The notes: generated by a model from the sequence alone, not told the origin. 64,000 nucleotides of DNA from an uncultured Dysgonomonas sp. (GCF_934668725.1 NZ_CAKUOF010000018.1:3144-67143), one strand, 5' to 3'; counted from the stretch's first letter, positions 53,892 through 63,775 are shown. Numbers and translations: made by a program.

Positions 53892-53927
53892 TTTAGTAGT
53901 CCGCTAAAACTTCAGCGGACTACTAAA
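53892..53927. other. Operon-internal hairpin between GH26 and GH5 genes
   Basis: TTTAGTAGTCCGCT and AGCGGACTACTAAA form a perfect 14-bp stem with an 8-base loop. It fills most of the 65-bp gap. No T-run follows on the minus strand, so mRNA processing or stabilisation is more likely than termination. Confidence 0.65.
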
Positions 53928-53941
53928 TTATACATGAATCC

Positions 53942-55312
53942 TTATTTTAGTGAAGGCATCTGATCTCTTGTTATCACCTTATCAGATGCAAAAGCATCAG
54001 TCCAAAATGCTTTAGTTGCATGAGAGTGTTCCGATTCGTCAGTTGCATTATAATCGTACCAAGGCATATACCACGACCATTTGGCGTTAGCACTCCATTG
54101 TTGGGATATATTCGCAACGTTTCCACATTCGCTGAGAGTAACCATTTTGCCCGGATATGTTTTTCGGATGCTGAGGTATTCTTTATAAATGGTAGCGGCA
54201 TCTTTTTTATTGTAGATATCCCGTCCGATAATATCTACATAAGCATCTCCCGGATACCAGCTATTGTCATTGGTTTCGGTAGTCCATACCCAGATAAGGT
54301 TGTTGATTCCTTTGGCTTTGAATGTATCGAACATCAATATCCAAAGTGCTTTATACGAATTGGCATCTTTAGCTCCCCACCAGAACCAACCTCCTGCTGC
54401 TTCGTGCAATGGTCGCCATATTACAGGTATGCCTTTTGCTTGCAGAGCCAATAGGTGAGTAGCCACTTTGTCAAGATCGGCTTTTATGATTTTATTTTCA
54501 TCAGTTCCATCCTGAACAGCTTTTGTAATGTCAAAAGAGGTTTCACCTTCGCCATTGTTTTTTCCTGTGTAATAGAAACCGAAGTTTGAAGTGCCCTCAA
54601 TAGGTACATTCCAATGCCACATAATTGAAATCAACCCTTTGTTGTTCCACCAGTTTTCGGCTACTGTAGTATTGCTGTAATCGATCCAACTGGCTGGCGA
54701 AGCGTATAAATGTACAAAGTCGAAAGTATTGATAGCCGGATATTTCCCTGTCCACCTGTAAACCCTGTCTGCTTCATCGGTATTCCAGTTCACTCTGGCC
54801 ATAGACCCCGATATAATTTTGTTTCTGTAGTTTTCCAACAGGAAATTAAATACGTTATTAGCTTGAGCGGAAGCATTGGGCGTAACCAGAGTTTTGGTTA
54901 AAGCAGGGGCTTCACCCGTATTGAATGACACAGTGATATCTTCTTGATTAAGCAGCCCCGGAACTCCTTTTATAGCCCCTTTAGCTATGGTTAATGTATA
55001 CTGAGTTTTTTCGTCTATCCCGTCTAACGTAAAGATTAGTGTGTCGCCCGAAATGGATGAACCTGAAATGATGGCATTATTTACGCTTACCATACCCAAG
55101 TTTACTACGGTCACTTCCCTGTCGAAAATCAACCTGATAGAGTTATCCGTAAATGATACTGTTCCACCTGTTGCCGGGATTGAAGACAATAAAACCGGAG
55201 GCTCTTTATACCTCTGTGTGCCTGTTACTTCGTCATCGTCTTTGCAGGAGAAGGACAGAAGTGCAAAAGAGATAATAAGGAATAATTTTGTTGAAAAAAG
55301 ATTCTTTTTCAT
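53942..55312 (-). CDS. Surface GH26 endo-beta-mannanase with N-terminal Ig-like domain
   Basis: A 456-residue lipoprotein whose cysteine is followed by KDDDE (FSCKDDDE), the acidic type of signal that sends lipoproteins to the cell surface in Bacteroidota. An Ig-like domain of the SbsA/Big_5 type (about 33-128) comes first, then the GH26 barrel with acid/base E304 in RPLHEAAGGWFWWG and nucleophile E395 in TLSECG. It directly follows the binding proteins and is the best candidate for the first cut of mannan outside the cell. Confidence 0.92.
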   Translation of the reverse strand: MKKNLFSTKLFLIISFALLSFSCKDDDEVTGTQRYKEPPVLLSSIPATGGTVSFTDNSIRLIFDREVTVVNLGMVSVNNAIISGSSISGDTLIFTLDGIDEKTQYTLTIAKGAIKGVPGLLNQEDITVSFNTGEAPALTKTLVTPNASAQANNVFNFLLENYRNKIISGSMARVNWNTDEADRVYRWTGKYPAINTFDFVHLYASPASWIDYSNTTVAENWWNNKGLISIMWHWNVPIEGTSNFGFYYTGKNNGEGETSFDITKAVQDGTDENKIIKADLDKVATHLLALQAKGIPVIWRPLHEAAGGWFWWGAKDANSYKALWILMFDTFKAKGINNLIWVWTTETNDNSWYPGDAYVDIIGRDIYNKKDAATIYKEYLSIRKTYPGKMVTLSECGNVANISQQWSANAKWSWYMPWYDYNATDESEHSHATKAFWTDAFASDKVITRDQMPSLK

Positions 55313-55330
55313 AGATATTGTATTTTGTTA

Positions 55331-55366
55331 TCAGTTAAGCCTTTCTTATCGGAAAGACTTAACTGA
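55331..55366. other. Operon-internal hairpin between binding-protein and GH26 genes
   Basis: TCAGTTAAGCCTTTC and GAAAGACTTAACTGA pair over 15 bp with one mismatch around TTATCG. It lies in the 67-bp gap after the TIG-repeat protein. On the minus strand it is followed by TAACAAAATACAA, with no T-run. Confidence 0.6.
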
Positions 55367-55379
55367 GTTTATTTTTTAC

Positions 55380-57500
55380 TTATTTCTTTTGATATCTGAA
55401 ATTATCAAGGCTTACGTTTGACCAATCGAAAGACGAAGAATTGATATACATACCTGTATCGGTTTTACCTCCCGCAGGTGCTGAACTGATACCCAAAGTG
55501 GAGAACGACCATGTTACGGTAATCCATCCTCCGCCTGTAGAAGCAGTCACGCCGTCAGAAGCCATGGGGAAGAAACCAGAATCACACCACCCCCATACTC
55601 CGTTTATAGCCATTTGTATTGCGTAATTTCCGGGTACAAAGTCTTTGGTAATTTTCATATCTGCTTTTACTACATAGTCTGTAATATTGGGGCAGGCAGG
55701 GAGCACAAGATTGTTATTTGCCCATAACCAAGTGCCGGATAATGCCCCTGTAGATGTTCCTTTGTAGTATGTGTTTCCATTTTCTTTAAGAAATTGTCCA
55801 ACACCACCCCAAAGTCCCCAAGTCCAGCTTACATCTTCAAAATCGGCCCATACCAATGATGGATCAACAATGGGTTCTTGCCCTGTAATATTAATAGTAG
55901 TGGCGGATTTGAATTCTTTACCCTCGTAATTTACCATCTTAACGGTTTGTGAGCCCATAGTTACTTTTTCGGGTACTATCAGTGTGATTGAAGTTGCACT
56001 GCGTGTAATATAGGAGGTAACTTTGGTACTGCCGAAGTAAATAGACTCTACTGTATTAAGATTAGTTCCTTTCAAAGTAATTTCTTCGCCCGGTCTGGCT
56101 TTTTCGGGCATAGAACTGATAACAGGATTGGTCGAAGGTGTTACATTCAATGATATGGTCGACGTAACGGTTGCCTCATTTACCAAATGAAGGGTAATAG
56201 TTCCGCTTGCAGCAGTAGTGGGTACAGCTACGGTAAACGAAGTAGCACTTGTTGGTGTAACAGTTGCAGAAGCACCTCCACCAAATGATATAGAGCGAAC
56301 CAAATCGAGGTTAGTACCTTTTATGGTAATATTCTCACCTGCTATAAGATTTGTAGGCGTGATACCTGTAATTGCCGATTTAACGGTGGTATAAGCCTTT
56401 TCTACTGTTTTGGTCGATGCTGTATGGAAGATTAAGTTACCATCAGCGGCTGCCAGAGGAACATCGACTGTTATTTCTGTCTCGCTTTTCGTTTTAAGAG
56501 CAACAGCATCTTCAACATTCGGGAATGTTATGTTTGTAACTAAATCGAGATTAGTACCCTGTATGGTCATAGTTGTACCTCCTTTAACGGGAGAAGGAGA
56601 TAGTTTTGAAACAGTGGGCAGAGTCATGGTTATTGTACCCGCTTCTACTTCTAATCCCGAATAAGAGACAAGGGTAACTTTACCATCCTGAGCATCCAGA
56701 GGAACGGTTACTTTTAATTCGGTCACTTCAGCGTATGGGTTTTCTCTTGCAGGAATTGCAACTTCGAGATTGCTTGCGAATTTAACTTTCTCTATCAACT
56801 GAAGGTGTTCTCCTTTGATTGTAAGCTCCTTACCGGCTTTAACTGTAGCAGGAGATATAGAAGTTACTTTAGCCGCAGCTACGGTAAGATCTTTATCCGT
56901 GTAGACAAGTATTGGCATTTCAGCTCCGTTCGAAAGAGCTATTTTTCCGCTTTGTGCTCCCAGTGGAACAATTACACTGAGCGTATCGCGTCCATATTTG
57001 CCGTCTTCCGTGCGGTTCAGAGAAACAACGGTGTTGTCGGTAAATACTACTTCCCTGATGAGGTTCATGTAATCACCCGTAAATGTAATTCTGTCACCGG
57101 CAATAACCGATGTTACATCTTCGGTTCCTGTTTTATGAAACTTAGTGATAACGATAGGTTCACTAAAAGTAAGTTTTGTTTTAGTGGTAATATCACCGTC
57201 CGAAGACTTTAGTACAACAAAACCTGTAACTGCATTCTGAGGAACGGTTATTTTAATTTCATCATTCGAAATTCTCGTTATTTCGGTAATCGAAATATTA
57301 TCGGGAAGTACTACTTCTGTTACCTTATTGAGGTTTTTACCCAGAAATCGAAGTTCTCCACCTCGTAAAGCCGGGCTGGGTCCAAAAGCTTCAAGGTATG
57401 GCGAGCTGCCATCATCATCTTTGCTACAAGCCGAAAAGCCGTAACCCATAGTTATAAGCACAAGTACAAATGTGCAGTATATTAATATATTCTTTTTCAT
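55380..57500 (-). CDS. Surface glycan-binding protein with six IPT/TIG repeats
   Basis: A 706-residue lipoprotein (start at the ATG 57500; signal ends FSAC, followed by SKDDDG, an acidic surface signal). Six consecutive IPT/TIG immunoglobulin-like repeats of about 75-85 residues are visible, each opening with a P-x-x-x-(K/R)-x-G-(E/G)-x-(I/L)-x-(I/F)-x-G pattern and KGTNL-type turns. The C-terminal about 150 residues (from WADFEDVSWTWGLWGG) form a Trp-rich domain shared with the next protein and likely bind glycan. Position after susD fits a SusE/SGBP-like role: holding mannan at the surface on a long stalk. Confidence 0.88.
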   Translation of the reverse strand: MKKNILIYCTFVLVLITMGYGFSACSKDDDGSSPYLEAFGPSPALRGGELRFLGKNLNKVTEVVLPDNISITEITRISNDEIKITVPQNAVTGFVVLKSSDGDITTKTKLTFSEPIVITKFHKTGTEDVTSVIAGDRITFTGDYMNLIREVVFTDNTVVSLNRTEDGKYGRDTLSVIVPLGAQSGKIALSNGAEMPILVYTDKDLTVAAAKVTSISPATVKAGKELTIKGEHLQLIEKVKFASNLEVAIPARENPYAEVTELKVTVPLDAQDGKVTLVSYSGLEVEAGTITMTLPTVSKLSPSPVKGGTTMTIQGTNLDLVTNITFPNVEDAVALKTKSETEITVDVPLAAADGNLIFHTASTKTVEKAYTTVKSAITGITPTNLIAGENITIKGTNLDLVRSISFGGGASATVTPTSATSFTVAVPTTAASGTITLHLVNEATVTSTISLNVTPSTNPVISSMPEKARPGEEITLKGTNLNTVESIYFGSTKVTSYITRSATSITLIVPEKVTMGSQTVKMVNYEGKEFKSATTINITGQEPIVDPSLVWADFEDVSWTWGLWGGVGQFLKENGNTYYKGTSTGALSGTWLWANNNLVLPACPNITDYVVKADMKITKDFVPGNYAIQMAINGVWGWCDSGFFPMASDGVTASTGGGWITVTWSFSTLGISSAPAGGKTDTGMYINSSSFDWSNVSLDNFRYQKK

Positions 57501-57512
57501 TGTATCCAATCC

Positions 57513-58700
57513 TTATTTATATTTTACTATTCGCATATTGTCTATCCATAACTTTACATTGCTTGCTCCATCGGCAGCTCCGAAAAACATAGCATGTAAA
57601 TCGACTAGTTCATTTAAGCTCGAAATGGCACGTTTGTCGTCCGATTCGTCTTTGTTATACTTGAAATCGGTTAACGGAATAGTTACGGTTATCCAACCAT
57701 CAGTTACAAAATTTGATTTTACGCCACTATTCAAATAAGGTTTCCAGTGAGCTTGCGGATCAGCTCCGTCAACATCGTGTGTGTCTTTATTCTTGGAGAA
57801 CCACAATAGGAGAGGCGTATCATGCCATTCATGTACATTAGCTTCAAATCGAAGAGCTAGGTTCTCTATATCACCTTCCGAAACTATGGGTTTGCGAGTC
57901 GGGTTATTAAAATAAAATTGCAGAGGATTGGCAGGCCAAGCCCATGACCCTGTTGATCCTTCCAGAGTCATATATTTTCCTGTGGGGCCACCTTCACTGG
58001 CAAAAGCACTTAATCCCCATGTGTTCCATGATGTCTCTTCAAAATCAACAAAGATTACCGTTGTTGGCGTTTGAACATTATTATCGCGGAAACTGAATTT
58101 GGATCGTGTAGAGCCGTAGATGGATTCAACGGTTATGGGACCCGCTTTAGAGCCATTGGGAACTTTAACCTGAATTTGGGTTTTGGTAAAGTTAACTATT
58201 TCGGCAGCCATGTTTCCATTGAAAAAAACTTTGGGCTCTAAAAAGAAGTCTCCGTTTATAACCGCAATATCGCCATCAGCCACATATTCGCACTTAAGAG
58301 AATTGAGTACAGGTGTGGGAACATCTACCGCAAAATCGAACAGCGATTCTATACCGGCTCTTGTAACGAGCCGTATCTTATTGGTAACTTCTGTCGGAAT
58401 ATCATTCGGAATAGTTACCAAAATAGCATTGTTCGTTACAAATACAGGGTTTACCCTTGCCTGCTGATCGTTAAACCAAACTTCTCTTACATTCGAAAAG
58501 TTGTCACCTATCAAGGCTATTGTATTGCCCAGATAAGCACTTGTGATAATCGAATCAGATTGAGCTGCACTTGTTGTGCGTACATATCTGATTATGGGTG
58601 TTGCGCCGTTATCGTCATCGTTGTCACAAGCTGTAAATATGCCTGCTATAAAAGTAAGCATCACAGCCAGTAATGATATATTTTTTATATATGTTTTCAT
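57513..58700 (-). CDS. Surface glycan-binding protein with two IPT/TIG repeats
   Basis: A 395-residue lipoprotein (ATG at 58700; signal ends IFTAC followed by DNDDDN, an acidic surface signal). Two IPT/TIG-like repeats (about 35-115 and 120-200) lead to a C-terminal domain (about 205-395) that begins FVDFEETSWNTWGLSAF, clearly related to the C-terminal domain of the six-repeat protein. This is the usual place for an SGBP in SusCD loci. It lies 8 bp after the susD gene. Confidence 0.88.
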   Translation of the reverse strand: MKTYIKNISLLAVMLTFIAGIFTACDNDDDNGATPIIRYVRTTSAAQSDSIITSAYLGNTIALIGDNFSNVREVWFNDQQARVNPVFVTNNAILVTIPNDIPTEVTNKIRLVTRAGIESLFDFAVDVPTPVLNSLKCEYVADGDIAVINGDFFLEPKVFFNGNMAAEIVNFTKTQIQVKVPNGSKAGPITVESIYGSTRSKFSFRDNNVQTPTTVIFVDFEETSWNTWGLSAFASEGGPTGKYMTLEGSTGSWAWPANPLQFYFNNPTRKPIVSEGDIENLALRFEANVHEWHDTPLLLWFSKNKDTHDVDGADPQAHWKPYLNSGVKSNFVTDGWITVTIPLTDFKYNKDESDDKRAISSLNELVDLHAMFFGAADGASNVKLWIDNMRIVKYK

Positions 58701-58708
58701 GGTCTTAA

Positions 58709-60364
58709 TCAATCGTTAAAAGTGTAATCAACTGCATCTTCTTTAAAGCGAGGATTGCCTGTAAGTGCTTCTGCCGGAATTGGAAGAAACATTTGAGAAT
58801 CGTATACTCTTACAAATCCTGCTGCGGGTTCAAACTCCTCGTAATTGTTGTTGTTATTTTTATCTTCAGCCGAAGAGTAACCGTCTTTCAGAACATATAT
58901 TAACTCGCGTTTCTGACTGTTCAACAGGGCAAGTGCTGCACTTGGATTACGGTAATAATACCGTTTGATATCCAGCCAGCGAAGTGCTTCGAAAGCAAAT
59001 TCTAAACGGCGTTCTTTAAGAATACTTTCAAATGTTAGCGATGTTGCTTCGGTAAGACCTGCACGATCACTATGTACGGCATTGAAATACTCTAGAGCTT
59101 TAGCATCACTAGTGGATGCACTAGCACCCAGTACAGCCTCTCCATACATCAGGTAAACGTCAGCTAAACGAATGATGTGAATATTATTTGCAGCATCCTG
59201 ATTTAAGCCGACCTTATTATCTGTATCCGACGCTTTACCGATTACATATTTTTTGATATGTGCCAGTACTTCATTCGGGTTTTCGTTATCAGCTTCCACA
59301 AAATTGTTGTATGTATAACCTCCATTGACTTTGTTAAGCATCGGATATTTATCATTTTGTTTCATATATGTCCATCTGCGACGAACATCTTTTTGCTGAT
59401 CGAAAGCTTTTTGAAGGTCAATAGTCGGCCCTTTTCCTGCTCCCCACGTTTGGTCGGCTATAACGGAACTTCTCGAAAAGTTGGTGTTACGCGAGTTACC
59501 GCCTCCGTATGTTCCGGTTTGGCATTGTATCGCAAATAAAGATTCGCTTACATTGTTACCTTCTACTGTAAATAGGTTTTGGAAATCAGCATCAAGGGTT
59601 CGTCCACTCTTTTCGATAATCTCGGTACATAATTCTTTGGCTTTGGTGAAATGAGCAGTGGCATCACCGTATACAGCCGAATTGCCTACAGCCGAAGCTG
59701 CATAAGTCAGGTGTACTTTAGCCAGCATTGCTTTGGCTGCCCATTTAGTCGCACGACCCAGTTGAGCATCTTTGTCGGGAAGGGTATTTGCTGCATATTC
59801 AAGATCACGAATCATAAATTCATAACAGCTTTTGCGTGTATTCTTGGGTACAAAAAGATTACCCGATACTATTTTCTCTGTCGAATTCTCTATAATAGGC
59901 ACTTCGCCCCAATATTCGGTGAGGTAATAATAAGCAACTGCACGTACGAAACGTCCTTCGGCTACAGCCCTGTCTATTACTTCCTGAGAAACATTCGTTG
60001 CTGCGGGAGGCATATCGTTAATAACCGAGTTGGCATACGATACTACACGGAATAATCCTTTCCACCCTCTGGTAATATATGCATTACCATTGTTATAACT
60101 GAAAAAGAAGAACTGACCTTCCTGATCATATGTATAATAAAGATCACCTGCCATTTGATCTCCGGCAAGCCACATGAACTGACTGTGAAAATCCCACCAT
60201 ACACTACCGTATAAGGTGGCTGTATTGGCACGTATTTTCGATTCGCTATTGTAATAATTGTCTGTAGTCAATGAATCTTGCGGAGTGACAGTTAAGAAGT
60301 CGTTGCAAGATGCTGTAGTCAATAGGATAACAGCCAGACTTATATATTTTATAATTTTTTTCAT
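58709..60364 (-). CDS. SusD/RagB-family glycan-binding lipoprotein
   Basis: A 551-residue outer-membrane lipoprotein (signal ends TTASC, followed by NDFLTVTPQDSLT, the classic SusD start). TPR-like helices and the ending VYDSQMFLPIPAEALTGNPRFKE are typical. It caps the SusC barrel and helps capture manno-oligosaccharides. It follows susC by 18 bp. Confidence 0.96.
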   Translation of the reverse strand: MKKIIKYISLAVILLTTASCNDFLTVTPQDSLTTDNYYNSESKIRANTATLYGSVWWDFHSQFMWLAGDQMAGDLYYTYDQEGQFFFFSYNNGNAYITRGWKGLFRVVSYANSVINDMPPAATNVSQEVIDRAVAEGRFVRAVAYYYLTEYWGEVPIIENSTEKIVSGNLFVPKNTRKSCYEFMIRDLEYAANTLPDKDAQLGRATKWAAKAMLAKVHLTYAASAVGNSAVYGDATAHFTKAKELCTEIIEKSGRTLDADFQNLFTVEGNNVSESLFAIQCQTGTYGGGNSRNTNFSRSSVIADQTWGAGKGPTIDLQKAFDQQKDVRRRWTYMKQNDKYPMLNKVNGGYTYNNFVEADNENPNEVLAHIKKYVIGKASDTDNKVGLNQDAANNIHIIRLADVYLMYGEAVLGASASTSDAKALEYFNAVHSDRAGLTEATSLTFESILKERRLEFAFEALRWLDIKRYYYRNPSAALALLNSQKRELIYVLKDGYSSAEDKNNNNNYEEFEPAAGFVRVYDSQMFLPIPAEALTGNPRFKEDAVDYTFND

Positions 60365-60382
60365 GATTGTAATTCCCTTAAA

Positions 60383-63300
60383 TTAAAAGCCTAGATTTAG
60401 TCCGAATGTGAACATACGAGGAAGAGGATAGTGTCCCATGTCGATGTTTTGCAACAAAGAGTTTTGATTGTATGCACCAATTTCAGGATCATAGCCCGAA
60501 TAGCCTGTGATGGTGAAAAGATTTTGCCCACTTACATAAACTCTGAGTCTGTCGATATTTAATTTGCTTACTATATTTTTAGGTAAAGTATATCCTAAAG
60601 AAATATTGGCAAGACGAAGGAATGAACCATCTTCGATAAAACGATCCGACATACGGTTGTTTCGGTTTACATCGTTAGTTGCAGCACGTGGAACGGTTGC
60701 CGATGGATTGATAAGATAAACATTGTTGGGGTCGGTAGCAGAACCAAGAGGATCACGCAAGCCGATCTGAGCACGACCAATTACGGCAGTCGATTGATTA
60801 TTCCAGATACTTGTTTGTCCCTCGATAAGTACACGCGAGTAGTTGAGAATATCTCCGCCTACCGATCCGTTCATTGCGATACCTAAATCGAAGCTTTTAA
60901 ATGTAAAGTTGTTGTTGAATCCGAATGTAAAATCAGGATTAGGGTCGCCTATTATAGTCTGGTCATTGGTATCAATAATACCATCGTCATTTAAGTCTAC
61001 AAACTTCATGTCACCAACCCAAACACCTCCGGTTTTGTTTACATAATTAACTTTACTGTTTGTTGGGTCGGCCTTTTGTACCGAATGATTCAGTATGTCT
61101 TCTTTATCTTTAAAAAGACCATCTGTTTTGTAACCGTAAAATACACCTAACGGCTGACCTACTTTGGTTATTGTAGCAGTCTGAAATTCGGAATACCAGT
61201 TTAAGCTACCATAAATAGCCTGACTGTCATCGTTAAGTTCTTTCACCTTTCCCCTGTTCAGAGAAAATATAACGTTAGACGTCCAGTTGAAATCTTTATT
61301 TTTGATATTATGCGTCGAAAGTGATATATCGATTCCTTTGTTGTCTACACGTCCAATATTTGCGTAAGGAGCCTGAATATCGTTGTAATCTGATCCTCCT
61401 AAATAACTGGGTATCGATATTTGTAACAAAAGGTCTTTTGTCCTTTTAGAATACACATCTACTGTTAGGTCTACTCTTCCACCGAATAAGCCTAAGTCGA
61501 TACCTGCATTATATTGAACCGATGTTTCCCATTTCAAGTTGGGATTCGAGATTTTTGTTGCACGGTATCCTGTTCCCAAAGGGGTAGACATGGCAGACAT
61601 GGACGACCCGAAAAGATAGGTTCCGATATTGGAATTACCCACCATACCATAACCCAAACGAAGTTTCAGGTTTGAGATATCTGTCAGGTTTTTCATAAAA
61701 GACTCTTCGGTAATACGCCAAGCGGCTGCTAACGAAGGGAAATTTCCCCAACGGTTATCGGGGCCGAATTTAGACGATCCGTCACGACGCATAGTCGCAG
61801 TTAAATAGTATTTATTATCATAATTGTAATTAGCACGGCCGAATACCGAAACTTGAGTCGATTCGTCTTTCCAGCCGGAGTTCGTTTCGTATGATCCGTC
61901 AATGCCAATCACATGTATATCGTCTGTCGTTAGGTTATTTTTTATTAGCTGAGTTCCTTCCCATGCTGATTTTTGGGCTTCAAATCCCGCCATCAGGTTT
62001 ATATTATGCTTTGTTTTGAATGTTCTGTCCCATGTCAGGTAATTTTTTTGAATCCAGAAGAGCGATTGATCTTCACGTTGCATGATACGGTTAATGTCAT
62101 TCTTCAATGCCCCCCAATGAAAAGTAGGGTGAAACGCCTTGTTGGTATTGTTAGAAGCATCAAATGAATATTCAGCCCTGAAAACCAATCCTTTTGTTAT
62201 ATCTGCCGATGCATAAAAATTACCCATCGTACGATTACGAAGCAGTTTATTGTTGCGTTGCATAGCTATTGCAACAGGATTCCATGATACACCTTCGACC
62301 GATTCGGGACCTGCATAATTACCATCCATATCCCTTACAGGTACATTGGGACCCATCATAAGAGCTGACATAATAACACCATCGCCGCCATCATTGAGTG
62401 TGATGGTTTCATTGGTTCGCGAATAAGCAAGAGAACCACCCAGTCTGAGCCATTTACGAGCCTGAGCATCGAAATTGAAACGCGAGTTGAAACGCTCGAA
62501 ACCCGATCCTATAACAATACCGTCTTGGCTATACCATCCACCTGAAGCCGAGAACTGAATCTTATCTGATCCTCCGTTTGCCGAAACATTATGGCTCTGT
62601 GCCCATGCACTGCGAAATACAGCATCCTGCCAGTCTTGTCCCTTACCTAATAGTGAAGGGTCTTTAAAGTAGTCCGAAAGAGTATTTCCCAGATCTGCTG
62701 ATAATTGTTGTTGGTAAACAGCATATTGACGAAGATCCATCATGTCGAGTTTTTTAGGGATGTTCGATACTGATGCAAAACCATCATAGCTTATTTTTAC
62801 TTCGCCGGCTTTACCGCGGCGTGTAGTAACTATTACAACCCCGTTAGCTCCTGCCGATCCGTAGATAGCCGAAGCCGAAGCGTCTTTTAATACATCGATG
62901 CTAACAATATCACTTGGGGCAATTGCTGCAAGCGGGTTTACTTTGTTTTGTCCGTTCGATCCTCCTGCCCAGTCGAAACCGGCAATTTCAGCTCCTGATC
63001 CTTGCATGGGGATTCCGTCAATAACATAAAGAGGTTCGTTGTCTGAGGTAATAGAACTTGCACCGCGAATCCGTATCGATGTGGCAGCTCCGGGCGTTCC
63101 CGAGTTAGATGTAACCTGTACTCCGGCCAGTCGTCCCTGTAGAGCCTGATCGAGGTTAGCCACAGGCATTTCTCTCAGTTTATCACCATCGAGAGATGTA
63201 ACAGCTCCTGTTAAATCTTTCTTTTTCATGGTACCGTATCCAACAACAACAATTTCGCTTAATGCGACATTATCATCTTTTAATGCTACATTGATACTTT

Positions 63301-63559
63301 TGTTTGATTCTACTTTTACACTTTGGCTTAGCATGCCCAGGAAAGAGAATGTGAGAACGTCTCCCTTTTTAGCTTTTATACTATAGCTTCCATCCAAATC
63401 GGTAATTGTGGATAATTGAGATTGATTTTTGACAGTTACTCCTACTAATGGAGAGCCATCATTTGCGTCCGTCACTTTTCCTGTAATCAGGAAGTCCTGA
63501 GCATGCATTATGGTCGGCATGACACAGAACAGGAACAAAAAATAGAGGATTTTCTTCAT
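60383..63559 (-). CDS. SusC/RagA-family TonB-dependent outer-membrane transporter
   Basis: A 1058-residue transporter: signal peptide (about 1-20, ending MHAQ), carboxypeptidase-regulatory-like domain (about 22-100), TonB box region (SEIVVVGYGTMKKKDLTGAV), plug (about 115-230; LQGRLAGVQVTSNSGTPGAA, then RIRGASSITSDNEPLYVIDG, the SusC signature) and a 22-strand barrel ending FTFGLNLGF. With SusD it imports oligosaccharides set free by the surface mannanase. First gene of the locus; the region upstream holds repeated TGATACTTT elements. Confidence 0.97.
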   Translation of the reverse strand: MKKILYFLFLFCVMPTIMHAQDFLITGKVTDANDGSPLVGVTVKNQSQLSTITDLDGSYSIKAKKGDVLTFSFLGMLSQSVKVESNKSINVALKDDNVALSEIVVVGYGTMKKKDLTGAVTSLDGDKLREMPVANLDQALQGRLAGVQVTSNSGTPGAATSIRIRGASSITSDNEPLYVIDGIPMQGSGAEIAGFDWAGGSNGQNKVNPLAAIAPSDIVSIDVLKDASASAIYGSAGANGVVIVTTRRGKAGEVKISYDGFASVSNIPKKLDMMDLRQYAVYQQQLSADLGNTLSDYFKDPSLLGKGQDWQDAVFRSAWAQSHNVSANGGSDKIQFSASGGWYSQDGIVIGSGFERFNSRFNFDAQARKWLRLGGSLAYSRTNETITLNDGGDGVIMSALMMGPNVPVRDMDGNYAGPESVEGVSWNPVAIAMQRNNKLLRNRTMGNFYASADITKGLVFRAEYSFDASNNTNKAFHPTFHWGALKNDINRIMQREDQSLFWIQKNYLTWDRTFKTKHNINLMAGFEAQKSAWEGTQLIKNNLTTDDIHVIGIDGSYETNSGWKDESTQVSVFGRANYNYDNKYYLTATMRRDGSSKFGPDNRWGNFPSLAAAWRITEESFMKNLTDISNLKLRLGYGMVGNSNIGTYLFGSSMSAMSTPLGTGYRATKISNPNLKWETSVQYNAGIDLGLFGGRVDLTVDVYSKRTKDLLLQISIPSYLGGSDYNDIQAPYANIGRVDNKGIDISLSTHNIKNKDFNWTSNVIFSLNRGKVKELNDDSQAIYGSLNWYSEFQTATITKVGQPLGVFYGYKTDGLFKDKEDILNHSVQKADPTNSKVNYVNKTGGVWVGDMKFVDLNDDGIIDTNDQTIIGDPNPDFTFGFNNNFTFKSFDLGIAMNGSVGGDILNYSRVLIEGQTSIWNNQSTAVIGRAQIGLRDPLGSATDPNNVYLINPSATVPRAATNDVNRNNRMSDRFIEDGSFLRLANISLGYTLPKNIVSKLNIDRLRVYVSGQNLFTITGYSGYDPEIGAYNQNSLLQNIDMGHYPLPRMFTFGLNLGF

Positions 63560-63656
63560 GGTTTACCTATGATTTACAATAAAGGTTAAATAATATATAC
63601 AAAACATCGTAAAAGTATTTATAAGTAGACTACATAACAAATGCTTTATTATCTAA

Positions 63657-63670
63657 TAATGATACTTTTT
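63657..63670. promoter_or_regulatory. TAATGATACTTTTT element, copy 1
   Basis: A 14-base sequence 98 bp upstream of the susC ATG. Its exact reverse complement stands at 63807-63820. Confidence 0.45.
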
Positions 63671-63775
63671 TATCCATATTGTTTCTTTGTTGTTACTTTC
63701 TAATCATATATATTGCTTTATATATAGTGTGTTGTATATGTGATTCATTTTTTAGATTCTTTATCCTTGATCTTG

